This document shows, piece after piece, positions 9,320 through 20,541 of a stretch of DNA of 64,000 nucleotides. The translations under genes were made by a program, and so were the position numbers. How positions within the stretch are numbered: the stretch's first letter is position 1; each line of letters opens with the position of its first letter. Under the pieces are notes generated by a model. It ran no database searches, was not told the DNA's origin, and saw nothing but the letters and a program-made list of their open reading frames with translations. Source of the DNA: Tribonema minus (lineage: Eukaryota; Sar; Xanthophyceae; Tribonematales; Tribonemataceae); assembly GCA_017506865.1 (NCBI GenBank), contig JAFCMP010000014.1, positions 248,001 through 312,000 on the forward strand. The letters are read 5' to 3'.

Positions 9320-12300
9320 CTACTTGGCCAGCTTGCTGAGGTGGTTGATGAGCACGATGAAGCCGCCGAGCAGCGCCCACACGAGGATCTTGATGATGTA
9401 CATGCTCGGTATCTTCCAGCCCATCTGCAGCGAGACCATCGGCCACAGCGCGTGCATGCACAGGAGCGCGCTCGCAAAGACGGAGATGAGGTTCTGCGCC
9501 CACGCGCGGAAGCCGTACTTGCCGACCCAGAAGAGGCCGCCGCCGAGCGCCGCCACCTGCCCGAAGAAGACGGTGAAGAGCGGCCACGTGGGCGCCTTGA
9601 TCGCCCACGCGTTCTCGTGCTTCTGGCACCGCAGCGACGTCCACAGCATGGAGAGGAACGCGTAGATCTGCACGTACGTCGTGGACAGCCAGACCTGCGG
9701 AAGGCGCGCGGGGCGCGCGCAGGGGGCGGCGGGGAGGGGAGGGGTGAGCGGCAGCGGTCAGCGGCGCTGGCGCTGGTGTGCTGTCTGCTGTACCTGATTG
9801 GTGTAGGGGTGAGTGTGCCGTGCTGAGGCGTGATGATGTAGGCTCGGCGGCAGCACAGCGCTGGCTGCGCAGCGGCATCCGCAATGCGGCGGCGGAGATG
9901 AAGGCACAGAGCGGACCGTAGACTGTCGAAAGGCATGCCGCCACCGCACGCGCGGCGCCCGCCGCAACAAGCAAAGGATGCGGCGGAGGCGGGCCGTCGT
10001 TGGCGTATTGTGTGTGCAATGCTGCAACGGGGTGCGCGTCAAGTGCACAACGCACTGCAGGCCGTGTGGGGGCCTCAACAGGCCAGGGTTATACGATACC
10101 CCCTCTCCCCCCTTCCGACCACTTCATAGCCTGGTGAGCCAGGCCGCATTGCCTGTGGCAGAGGCGTGATGAGGGACGCCCCCAAGAAAGAAAGCGCACT
10201 GCTTGAGCACGTGTGCGCTGGTAGCAGCGCCGCAGTTCAATTCCGCATGCGAGGTCCAGCGCGTCAGGCCAAGAAGAATACCAGGCTCATCAAGTCCTCT
10301 TGCCGCCTCAGCGTCTGACCACATGGTCTGTGCACATTACCGGTATACGGGTGTCTGCGCTCCCAGCGCATGCGCGAGCATACCATATTCAGTGTGCTTG
10401 CCATGGAGCGAACACAGATACAAAGTACAGCAGTTCAGAATACTTCAAAGCGAATACGCGCGCTCTGCGCTGCAGCGCCGATGAGCGCTGCCGCCGCACC
10501 TGCTCGTCGCGCTGCAGCTTGTTGGCGTCGACGTCGCCCCACGAGCCGCTGATGACGGTGGGCAGCATGCCCGTCACAATGTACGGCGTGAAGTAGAGGA
10601 AGAAGTCGGCGACGCGCGTCTCGAACGGCGAGTTGCCCGTGAGGCCGTAGATGATGGGCATGAGCAGCAGGATGTAGCCGGGGATGGCCTGCGCAGCGGC
10701 GGCGCACGGAAAGCGTGCGCGGTGAGCATCACCGAGTGACATCGGTCAATAGGCATGTTGAGCACTGTCAGCAGCATGCCATGCAAATTCAGCATTTTGA
10801 ATCCATGTTTAGCTGCAGCAACGCATGTGAAATTGTGGCCGCGACAGCTCAACACCACTCTTTCAAGAAGCACGGTGCCGTTTTTCCTGTTGAATGGTTC
10901 GAGCAGCGCACCTGCAAGTAGTACGTGGCCTGGTCGAAGGCGTAGATGCGGTGGAAGAGGTGAATCACACTTGAATTCATGCATGAAACAGCGCTCGGCG
11001 CACCTGCAGGTAGTACGTGGCCTGGTCGAAGGCGTAGATGCGGTGCCACAGCGTCGGGAAGCGCCCGCCGAAGCTCGTGTAGCTGATGCCCTTGTAGAAG
11101 AGCAGCTGCACGGCGCCCTGGTGCCAGCGCAGCACCTGCAGCGGCGCTCAGCACAGGGCAAAAAGTGTCAACTTCAATTATACCAGAAGAGCAGCTGCAC
11201 GGCGCCCTGGTGCCAGCGCAGCACCTGCAGCAGCGCTCAGCGACAGGCGGCAGCGTACACGACAAGACGCATGGGCGCGATGAGCAAAGTCTGACCGTCG
11301 TGCGAGGAAGTCTACGCAGCCTGGTCGTGGCGGCGCCGGCGCGGCATCTGCCGTGCGCACTGCGCGCGGTGGCTGCTTGACGCGCCACGCGACGCAGTGG
11401 GGCCGGCGCGCACCGCTCAGAAGGTGAATGAGCGGATGAACGTTCATCGTCGAATGAAAACGTGGTGGCGACTGCAGCGCACCTGCTTGGTGAGCCACGC
11501 GATGAGCCCGCGCTGACGCATGCGCGGTGCGTGTCAATGTTCATGCATGAATGACTGAGTGAACAATCATGAACCAACAAATGAACTATGACGGCGGCCG
11601 CGCCGCACCTGCTTGATACGCCATGCGATGCTGTTGGGCTGGTGCGTGCAGATGCTCAGGTGCTCGCCCGGCTCATTCACGTAGCGGGACGTCCAGCCGT
11701 GGCGGAACATGTCGATGCTCGTGTGCGTGTCCTCAATGAGCTGCGCGCGGGCTCACGTGGGGGGTACATGTTTAGTTCACAGAAGTACACTGCAAGTACA
11801 CATGAACCACGTAGCGGCTCCTCCAGCCGTGGCGGAACGTGTCGATGCTCGTGTGCGTGTCCTCGATGAGCTGCGCACGGGTTCACATGGGGTACGCATT
11901 GAGTTCGAGCAGATACAGTGTGAGTCCAGATGAGGTACAGCTGCTGGCGTCGATGCTCGTGTGCGTGTCCTCGATGAGTTGCGCGCGGGTTCACGGGGGG
12001 TACAAAACGAATTCACCAGAGTACACACACGGGGTGCTCATGCTCTGTTGCTCGCCGTGCCCCATGGATGCAGCAGCTTGTCCGGCCGTGGAGGCAACAG
12101 ATGCTCGTGTCACGGGACGACATGTGGGGTGGGCGCAGGGTCGGGACGCACAACCGTTGCGCCGAAGAGCGCTGCTGCGCGGCACGGCGCAGGGGGCCCC
12201 GCCGCTTTGCAATAACCTGCCCCCGCAACGCCGCGGCAGGCGGGGCTGCGAGCGCCCTTCTGGTCTCCGCTCTGCTGCCGCGCTGCATGCTGATCGAGAC

Positions 12301-14722
12301 GGCACCCCCCACAGCGCGCTCCCCCGCTGATCACACGCGCTGTGTCTCGTGCGCTCACGCCGGCAGAGTCTCTAACGGCGACGCGTGCTGCGCGCCGGCG
12401 CTCACCATCTGGCTCCTGAAGCCCAGCGGCTCGCCGATGTTGGCGACGTTGGCGAGCTCCGCATAGCGCCTGACTACATGCACAAATCTTAGACACATAC
12501 CTCAGGGTCCTGACAAGGACACCTGTGCGCCGGCGCTCACCATCTGGCTCCTGAAGCCCAGCGTCTTGCTGATGTTGTCAACGACGGTGGGTCGGCGCAG
12601 CGCCGCCCGTATACATGTCATTCACATCACAGGGTCTGACAAGCCGCCATACACACACATCTCATAAATTCAGTCCAACAACAACACAGAACTATGCGCC
12701 CGCGCTCACCATCTGGCTCCTGAACCCCAGCGTCTTGCCGATGTTGTCGACGACGGTGGGGTCGGCGTAGCGCCGCCCGTCCACGTCCGCGCCCCTCAGC
12801 GCCTCCACGCGCCACAGGCTGCCGTGGCCGCTGCGCAATGTGTTTGGCGAGCGCGGACAAATCAAGAGCGTGTGTGAACATGGCTCACTTGCGACCGTAC
12901 GGCGCGGTGTGTGTGTGTGAGTGAATAAGACGCGCGTCAGTTGTGCCAGGCATCACGGTCGCGGCTGCTGAGCATTTTGGGGCGCGCGCGCGTGCGGGCG
13001 GACGAACAGTGAGTGGGCAGGCATCCATTCGTTGGCGGCGCAGGCATGCGGTAGCTCGTGGCGCATTCGTGCGGTGCGGGTTTGCGTGTGGACGGAGCAG
13101 GCGGCCGTGGCCGCTGCGCGTTTTGACTTGCGCAGGCGGACGGACGAATCGAGAGCTTGTCTGATCGCTGCCATCGTTGCCCCTGCCCATTACCATGTTC
13201 ATAGGTCTACTGCACCGCGATGTATTCTCCATGCCCGGAACACCAAGCACAACTTCAACCGGGACGCTCCACGCACCTGGAGCTGACGGCGCCAATGCCG
13301 TCCTTGCCCCTGTTGATGACGTCGTACTGCACGGCGGCGCAGTACCCAAAACCTCAAAGCACAACTTCAACAAAGACGCTCCACGTACCTGGAGCTGACG
13401 GCGCCGATGCCGTCCTTGCCGCGGTTGATGACGTCGTACTGCACGGCGGCGTGGTTGCCGAGCGGGTCGTCGAGCGTCATCTGGTCGGGCTTGAAGCGCT
13501 GCGGCGTCTGCACGAAGGCGACGCGCGCCCAGCCGTAGTGCTGCCCCTCCGCGTCGAGCTCGAAGAAGTACGGCACGGTGCGCTGCAGGAACGTCGGGTT
13601 CAGCTGGTGGCGGCAGTCGTTCACGACCACGATGGTCGCGTCGCCGATGAGCGGGTCCTGCGCGCGCGCGATCGACGACGAGGAGCAGCATGGCTCAGCA
13701 GCAGTGATTGGATCGGCGGTGGCTGCCACGGCGTGCGCTTCTTCGATGCGTGGCGCGTACCTGAGCGTGTGACGCGCCGCAGTGAGAGAGGAGCGGCAGT
13801 GCCGCGCATGCACACACGCGTGCAAAGGCCGGCCACGTGACTTCCGCGTGTGACGCTGCGCGGCGGTGACGTGCCGCAGGAGCGGAGGCGGGCGCCGCGC
13901 ACAGCGGCGCGGCGCTCTCACGTCCTCGGCTGATGCAAGTGCGAGCAGTAATTGGTAACCTGCAGACAAACCTGACGTCCAACCGTAACGTTGAACCCCT
14001 ATCCGTAGTGATGATGATCGGCAGCGCTCTTTGGGGTGGACAATGGCCGCGTTGAGTTGCCGGCCTTCGGCGACGCATACAGTCAGCCCCTAACTCTCCA
14101 CTCCTAGCCCTAACCCTAACCCTTGCCGCTCTTGGACGCCATGCGAACATGCATACGCGACCAACCCTCGGCTCTGCCTGCCCTTACCCCAACTAAAAGC
14201 CTAGCCCTACCCCAACGCTCATGCACTTGCGTCCTCCGGGTAGTCCACGGGGATGGTGGCCGCGTTGAGGTTGCCCGCCTTGGGCGACCCACACGCACAC
14301 ACACACACGTGCGCATGCTCAACCGGCCTTCAACCCTAATTCTGACTTCAACCCTAATCCCCTAGCCCTAACCCTACGCTCGCGCACTCACGTGCTCGGC
14401 GTAGTCCACGGGGAAGATGGCCGCGTAGAAGTTGCCCGCCTAGGGCGACCTCCCCCCCCCCCCCCCCCCCGCCCCCCTCCCAAGCACACACACAAACTCG
14501 CATGAGCAACCAGCCCTCGACTCGTCACTCGCTGCTTCAACCCTAACCTTAACCCTAGTCCTACCCTACTCACGTCCTCGGGGTAGTCCACGGCGAAGAT
14601 GGCTGCGTTGAGGTTGCCCGCCTTGGGCGACACGCGCGGCGTCCCCGCGTCCTTGCGCGTGTAGTACAGCAGCGTCGGCAGGTCGGGGTTGCTGGAGAAC
14701 TGGTGCACGTAGCCGGCGTCGA

Positions 14723-14757
<35 letters not shown>

Positions 14758-17700
14758 GCGCCGCCGCCGCCGCCAGCGTCGGGGCTCGGCGTGGGGATGT
14801 TGAGCGCCTGCAGCATGGAGCGTGCGAACTCCTCCACGTCCTTGCCGTGAAGCGCGGCCTTGGAGCCCGCGGCGGCGTCTATCGGCATGTCGGAGAGGAG
14901 GAAGATGGAGTCGGCGTCCTCGCCGTTCCCCGCGTGCTTCTCCATGTACTCAAGCAGCAGGCACGCCTTGTTGAGCCAGGGGTCGTTGTACAGGTGCTTG
15001 CGCGCGTAGCCGCCGCCGAACTTCCACCAGTCGTAGAAGCCCTTGACGTTCTCCGCGTCGATGCCCTCCGCCTGCAGGATGGTCACCACCTCGGGGTTTC
15101 TGGGGGGGGGGGGGAAGTAAATCCAAATGGAGGTCAGCGCCGCTGCAATGCAGCAAAATGCATGTGCTGATACTGAGCGTAGCAAACTTCAACGTGGCGT
15201 CTATCCCCTCGGCCTGCAAGATGTGCCTGCAGCGGGCGGGTGACATGCGCAGGTTCGCCGGGCGACAACACAATAAATAACATGTTCTGACTGCAAAGCC
15301 TTCGGCAGTCAAGCGGGGCCCAAATTTACAACAGACAACATGTTCAGGAGTATAAATTCTGTTCAAGACTCTGATCCGCACTCATGCTGGCAACATGTCA
15401 AGGCACCGCTGGGGCTGCTGAGTGCTGCACCAGACAGCAAAGGGCTCCAGTGAGAGCCGTCAGCGCGCTGCGCACTTGATGAGCGTGCCCAACGCATACA
15501 TGGCCGCGGCGATAATGAGCAGTGCTGAGACTGCTGAGCTTTTCATTGAGGAAAAGGTTTTTACTCAAGAAGTATCGGCGTGCTACTGCTCACCTGATGA
15601 GCGTGCCGAGCGCGTACACAGCTGCGGTCATGTTGAGCACGCCCTTGCGGCGCTTCTCGTCCAGTATGATGATGCGCAGCATTTGGGACTGCGCGGGGCG
15701 GGGGGCGGGGGGGGGCACAAGGGGGTGTGGGGGGATCAAATGTCAGCACGCGCCGAGCAGCTGACACAAGCATCAGCCGCGAGCAAGCACGTGCCATCCT
15801 GGACATCCCTTCCAAAACGATGAGGCGACTGCAGCGAGAGGGTATCAGGCGCCCCGCAAAGAGGCGCACGCTGCTGCTGCAGCAGGGCCGCGGCTGCCGC
15901 GGCGGGAGGCGATGCGTGCTGTCACGCGGCCGCGGCGGGGCGCGCGTGCACTGCCAAGTTCACCGTGTGCTGCAGCATTCAAGAAGCGGCGGCGAGCGGC
16001 AGCGCTGCCGCCGCGCTCATGGCACACCTCACTGCAAATGCTAGAAGCATGCGACTCCATTGCGCACGGCGCTGGCCATGCAGCGAGCGCGCTGCCGTGC
16101 GCTGCTCCGGCGCAAAGAAGGGGCGTCAACCCACTGCGCTCTGTCACGCGCGACGCGGGTTTTGCGACACTCCGCTGCGCGCGCTGCCGCGCGACCATGC
16201 CGAGCACCATTCGGGGGCGTGCCGCGGCGCCGCACGATGACGCTTGCATGACAGCACTCGGCAGGGCGTGGTTGGCAGCAGCACCGTACGCCGCGAAACG
16301 CGGACAGGGGCAATGTCAGGCGCAGTGCACCAGCGGTGCTCAGCGCATCAGCGCTCACACTGCGGTGCGCAGGTCACGGGGTGGCAGTCGCGGACGGACC
16401 GCCACGGCGCGCTCCATCCGTGGCGGTGCGCGTCGCAGCGCCCTCGCTCGGCGGCGGCGGCGGCGGCAGCGCCCCCATTCGGCAGCGGCAGCGCACAGGG
16501 GTGAGGGTGCGTACGTGCAGGGCAGGCAGTGCTCAGCGCGCGCGGCTGAGCGCCTCTCACCGTGGTGCGGTTGCCGCCGCGCCACGTCGACTGGCTCATG
16601 GCGCCGAGCAGCGCGAGCATGACGATGTCGAGGCGCTCGCCGGCGCTCGGCAGGAGGATCGCGACGCGCGCGTTATAGCCCACGCAGTCGTCCTCGCGCA
16701 CAAGGTCCTCCATCGCGACGATCGCGCGCTTGATGGGGAACATGCGCTGCGTGTGCCCGATGAGGATGCCAATGGTGAGGCAGATCTGCGGACGGGGGGA
16801 GAGGAGGGGGGGGGGGGGGGGGGGGGAGGGGGGATGTTAGTGTGCACGCCGCCTGCTGAGCAGCGGTTGCGCGCGGGGGCGGAGGGTCCGTGCGTGCGTG
16901 GCGCCCGCTCACATTCGCCCAGCCTTATGACCACTTGGTGGAGGTGTGCAGCGCTTGCTTGAGCGCTCGGGCGTGGCGCACGGACACCAGTTCGGAGTAG
17001 CAAGACCGGATGTGCATGAGCGCTGATGACTGACCCTAACCCTAACCCTACCCCTAACCCCAAGCCCAACCCTTAATTCGACCCTAATCCTAACCCTTAA
17101 TCCTAACCCTTGACCATGCAGTGCAGCGCAACTTCCCAGCTCACGCAAGTCGCCACCTTCTGGAACCCTTCGAGCTGCGCGCAGGGGGTTATAAGCCTGC
17201 GGCGCAGCGACGGCACTCGCACAACAATATCATCGCTTCAAGAGTCCTGAGTCTGAGTTCGAGTCAGCTGGTGATCTCACCTCGACGCCGTAGAAGACCC
17301 ACGCCCAGATCTGCACGGGGAAGTACTTGATGTTGTAGAAGTACCTGCGGGCAAAGGCAGCGGGGGAGTAAGGAAAAACAAGAGGATGCAGCAGCTATCA
17401 GGCTCTGGGGCAGATGGGGGGGAGAGGGCTGCGGCGCAGGGCGGCCGCTTGTAACCTGTGCAAGAGAGGCTGACCAGGCCCCCAGTCAACCGGCACGACA
17501 TCTCTGTTCATTGCGGCGGCATAGCCGTCTCCAACATCTCCAACATGATCAGCGAGAGCTCATGCAGGCACGTGCTGGGCGTATCACCACCTCCCCCCGC
17601 CCCCCTTGACATTCAAATTGCCTGGCGCAATGCTACCGTGGGGTCCCTGCCCCTCCCCTCCTCAACTTGTCGACCGCATCATGTAACCCACTAATCCGCC

Positions 17701-17808
17701 CCTCCCCCCAATCCCCACACAATACTACCGCCACTTGAGACATGAGCGGTCCCCCCCCCCCCTCCCCCCAATTCCCACACAATACTACCGCCACTTCAGA
17801 CATGAGCG

Positions 17809-17846
<38 letters not shown>

Positions 17847-18129
17847 CCCCGGCCCCCCGCGCGCGCGCGCACTCACGTGTCGATCGTCGTGATGGTGCTC
17901 GTCGCGCGCCAGTACAGGTACAGCGCCGAGAAGCCGACGTTCGCCGCCATGATGAGGCGCAGCAGCGGCGTCGAGCCGAGCGCGAAGAACGCCTGCGGGT
18001 TCGGCTTGAACTGCTGCTTGAGCACGACGGCGTCGTCCGCGTACGCGCCGCCCGCCGCCTCCGACGGCCGCAGCCCCGCCGCCGCCGCGAACGAGTTCAC
18101 GCGCCCGCGGCTCAGCCAGCGCGTGTGTA

Positions 18130-18162
<33 letters not shown>

Positions 18163-18322
18163 GGCTGCCGCCGCCGCGGCTGCGCGCGCTGCCGCCGCCG
18201 CCGCCGCCGCCGGCGGTGTCGAGCGACGGCGTCGCGGCCGGGAAGTTGGGGCCGGGGGAGGGGGGCGGCGCGCTGGGATTGGTGCCGCGGACGAGCTGGA
18301 GGGCGTGCGCCGGCGAGAAGCC
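9320..18322 (-). CDS. Processive family-2 glycosyltransferase, cellulose-synthase type
   Basis: Eleven minus-strand exons join in matching phases: 18322-17877, 17344-17281, 16785-16561, 15688-15594, 15099-14574, 13657-13389, 12830-12710, 11740-11609, 11135-11004, 10688-10500 and 9694-9320 (about 857 residues; the true start may lie further upstream). Two helices precede the catalytic part, which contains NARVAILLPSAGER, VSPKAGNLNAAIFAVDYPED, GDATIVVVNDCRHQ, FLQRTVPYFF, RVAFVQTPQRF, NRGKDGIGAVSS, an IEDTHTSIDMF..GW.S.YV block (TED equivalent) and KQ|VLRW, a QxxRW motif split by an intron. About six C-terminal helices follow. This is the layout of membrane synthases that polymerise and extrude beta-glycans from UDP-sugars. 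Product and substrate cannot be read from sequence. The usual DxD appears as DCR. Confidence 0.85.
10909..11236 (-). repeat. Copies of both edges of the QxxRW exon
   Basis: The exon at 11004-11135 has an echo of its donor end at about 10909-10960 (same CACCTGCA..TAGTACGTGG core, offset 92 bp). It also has an echo of its acceptor end at about 11191-11236, offset exactly 90 bp. Each copy includes the splice-site sequence and is followed by unrelated DNA. Confidence 0.8.
11824..12130 (-). repeat. Serial copies of the IEDTHTSIDMF exon start
   Basis: The first 45 or so bases of the exon at 11609-11740, plus its upstream acceptor, recur at about 11824-11896 and 11948-12002, with a weaker copy near 12085-12130. 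Each retains GATGCTCGTGTGCGTGTCCT or a close variant (shorter in the last). All lie in the intron on the 5' side of the exon in the sense direction. Confidence 0.8.
12400..12610 (-). repeat. Two copies of the GFRSQM exon end
   Basis: The donor end of the exon at 12710-12830 (sense GGCTTCAGGAGCCAGATGGT) recurs at about 12400-12470 and 12530-12605 in the downstream intron, each followed by GAGCGCCGG. The copies have point changes that alter the encoded residues. Confidence 0.8.
13265..13350 (-). repeat. Copy of the GKDGIGAVSS exon end
   Basis: Bases 13265-13340 repeat 13378-13453 with a 113-bp offset, including the donor and the intron start with its GTTGAAGTTGTGC word. The copy lies just downstream of the donor in the sense direction. 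Confidence 0.8.
14020..14446 (-). repeat. Three copies of the AGNLNAAIFAVDYPED exon end, with CCCTAA spacers
   Basis: The donor end of the exon at 14574-15099 recurs at about 14393-14446, 14226-14295 and 14025-14075, progressively more diverged. Between them lie CCCTAACCCTAACCCTTGCC at about 14107, CCCTAGCCCTAACCCTACGC near 14365 and related words before 14570. Encoded peptides drift (for example KAGNLNAATIPVDYPED). Confidence 0.85.
17032..17115. repeat. Interstitial CCCTAA-type array
   Basis: About 80 bases of CCCTAA, CCCCTAA and CCTTAAT variants sit in the intron between the exons at 16561-16785 and 17281-17344. The array is degenerate and internal, so it is not a chromosome end. Confidence 0.85.
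17695..17845. repeat. Tandem pair of about 60-bp units ending in poly-C
   Basis: CACACAATACTACCGCCACTT followed by GAGACATGAGCG or CAGACATGAGCG occurs twice, at about 17716 and 17777. Each unit ends in a C tract; the second exceeds 25 C. The units lie in the first recognised glycosyltransferase intron, but the poly-C is on the antisense strand here. Confidence 0.75.
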
Positions 18323-19204
18323 CTGAGCGTTGTGGACGGCGCATGGAGGGGGGGGGAAATGGGGGGCGCGGGGGGTTGCGGGGGGGGGGTCAGGGGGGGG
18401 GGTACGGGGGCGACGCGCGACGCGCAAGCGGAGTGAGCTGAGCCGCGACTCCGCAGCAGCGGGCGGTGCTCGGGGGGCACACTGCCGGGGCCTGGGGGGT
18501 ATGTTTGGCGCAGGGCGGCGTGTGCGGGCGAGGTGGGGTGCGTGCGGCAAGGGTGGGATACGCGTGCGCTGCGGGCATCGAAGGCGCGGGCGCGGTGCAG
18601 CGCGGCGACGGGCATGCCCAGTCATCGACGTCGGCTGCTGCATCCGCTGAGGGCACGCGGATGGCTGCCACGACGACGCCCCCCCCCCCCCCTGTGGACG
18701 CATAATGGCAGATTTTTTGCGTCCACGGCCGTCCTGTTTTCTCACAACTCCACACGGTGCTGTGCACTCGAATACTGGCTGCGCATGCGCCAGGACCATT
18801 TCGACCAACCAGACGAGTATGGCGGCAGACTTCAATGGTTGCGTTTGAGGGATTGCCGGTTTGCTCCCGTGGGAGCTGCAAGCCTTGGGGTGCATGGCTC
18901 CGTGGTCTGCTGCTGCAGTGCATCGCGAGCAGCAGCGTGCGCTTGACGCAGCCACCCCATCTAGCGTTTTTGAAAGCAGCTCAGCTAAGGTGTTTGATGG
19001 CGCAGCGCAGCATCCGTGCGAACGCTGCAGGCGCGCCGCGAGGCGCGGGCGCGGTGCTGTACGGCGACAGATGCTGTGACTGCTGCAAACGCACATGGAC
19101 AGATGGGCGGCGTCCGAAACCACGCGTAGCATGATTCAAACGTGCTATATACGTCTCTATATATACACATGTACATGTACTTCAATGTACATGAATGTGC
19201 ACAC
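18323..19204. other. Gene-poor stretch upstream of the glycosyltransferase exons
   Basis: G-rich tracts at 18348-18410 lie just upstream (sense) of the 18322 acceptor and read as poly-C there. AT-rich palindromic words (CATGTACATGTACTTC) lie at about 19168-19185. No exon joining the orphan exons at 19205-20031 to the glycosyltransferase could be identified; the direct junction would be out of phase. Confidence 0.4.
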
Positions 19205-20031
19205 CTGAACTGGGTGAGGTTGCACAGATTTCATCGAGGAACCCCAGCAGCAGGCGGGGTGTAAAAGACAGGTAGTACTTGTTGAAGTACACGGTGAACA
19301 TTTCCACGCCCTCAAAGCGGGTTATGATGCAGGCCGCAAGGCTGTCGCTCTAAGCTGCTGCCTGCACTCATCAAGAGGTATCTGGCGCAGGCGGCGGTGT
19401 GGAACCCGACGGCAGTCCTCTCCGACTCGAGGCTGGATTGACGCCCATCGCGTACAGAAGCATCAATCCTTAGTGGGGCAGCACGCCACAATGCGCCAAT
19501 TGAACCATGCAACGTGGCCGTGTTACTGACTACGGGCACGAGCTCCTGGCGGTGGAACCTGTGTTCGGAGTAGATGCAGAAGACATGACACTCTGCTTTG
19601 CATGAAGCAGCCTCAGAAGCTAACAAGAGGTGACACAGAGCCCAGCGCGCCGCACCTGCTGCTGCAGCATGAGCTGCTGCTGGCGCGCCATAACGACGCC
19701 GCCTGTCGCAATAACCCCCGAGGCCGTCCGCGCGTGCCGAGCGGACTCGCCATTTGCCGCCGACGCCCGCTGCTGCCTGGACCCTATGTAGGACCCGTTG
19801 CCATTCAACGAGCTCCCATTGGGGGTGCCGAGCGGCGGAGGCCTCCCTCGCATCCCTGAAAGGTCATTAGTGTCAGCAAGGTTACCAGCGCTTGCTTCTG
19901 GGACCGTGGGAATCGTGTGTGCGACGGCGGCGGGCGCTTCCTCGCCCCTGGCCACCGCCACCGCCGCCGCCGTTGCCGCCTGCTGCGCCTCCACGCCCAG
20001 CAGCGCCTGCCAGTGAGATGTGCCCCAGTCG
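19205..20031 (-). CDS. Two linked exons of an unidentified protein
   Basis: Exon 20031-19656 begins after CTCCAG and encodes DWGTSHWQALLGVEAQQ, an Ala-rich acidic linker, and a tail ending MARQQQLMLQQQ before a GTGCGG donor. Exon 19349-19205 follows in phase 0 and encodes SDSLAACIITRFEGVEMFTV then YFNKYYLSFTPRLLLGFLDEI before a GTGTGC donor (phase 1). Codon use and phase agreement support coding. The pair could be 5' exons of the glycosyltransferase gene or a separate gene, because the phase at 18322 does not match directly. I do not recognise the family. No start or stop is assigned. Confidence 0.45.
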
Positions 20032-20541
20032 CTGGAGACCCGCCGGTGGGAGTGACTCTGCTTGCTGTGCGTGGCTGGTGGAGGGTCGTTCTTCGAGGGC
20101 AGCGGGGCTAGCTGACTGCACGGCAAGCGAGATGCAAACAAAGTGCAAGATGACCATCATTGCTGGAATCAATCACAAGACCTCCGCGCACAGGAGACAG
20201 TATTACCTGACTTCGGTACTGCCGTGGTCTTGACTGCCGCTGCGCATCCCTCCAGCCCTAAGGTATGAGCTGATGCTGCCATTGCTGAACTGCGAGCGAT
20301 GCGTGCGATGTCCTTTCGCGGACTGGGGCGTGCCCCTCTCCTTGCTCGACGCCATGGCGTCAGCAGGCGGTGAGCCTAGCTACCGCCGTCTGCTGCGGCA
20401 CTTTCACTCAAGACTATTAAAGACTAGACGCCGCTTCTGCGCTGCTGCTCTGCTTCACCGGCACCTTCTCTTCGCTTTGTTCACAGGCGGTTACATTTCC
20501 AGCCTGAAGTTGTGTTCTGAAGTTTCACTCACTTTTGTGAC
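20032..20541. other. Intergenic upstream of the YidD-like gene
   Basis: No supported exon is visible. This segment should contain the promoter and 5' leader of the plus-strand YidD-like gene. No TATA-like or other named element stands out. Confidence 0.4.

Noticed and set aside
14226-14446. Exon-edge copies as extra glycosyltransferase exons
   Set aside because: Each covers only the last 15-20 codons, lacks its own acceptor and would repeat the same motif in the protein.
17032-17115. CCCTAA run as a chromosome end
   Set aside because: It is short, degenerate and flanked by exons of the same gene on both sides.
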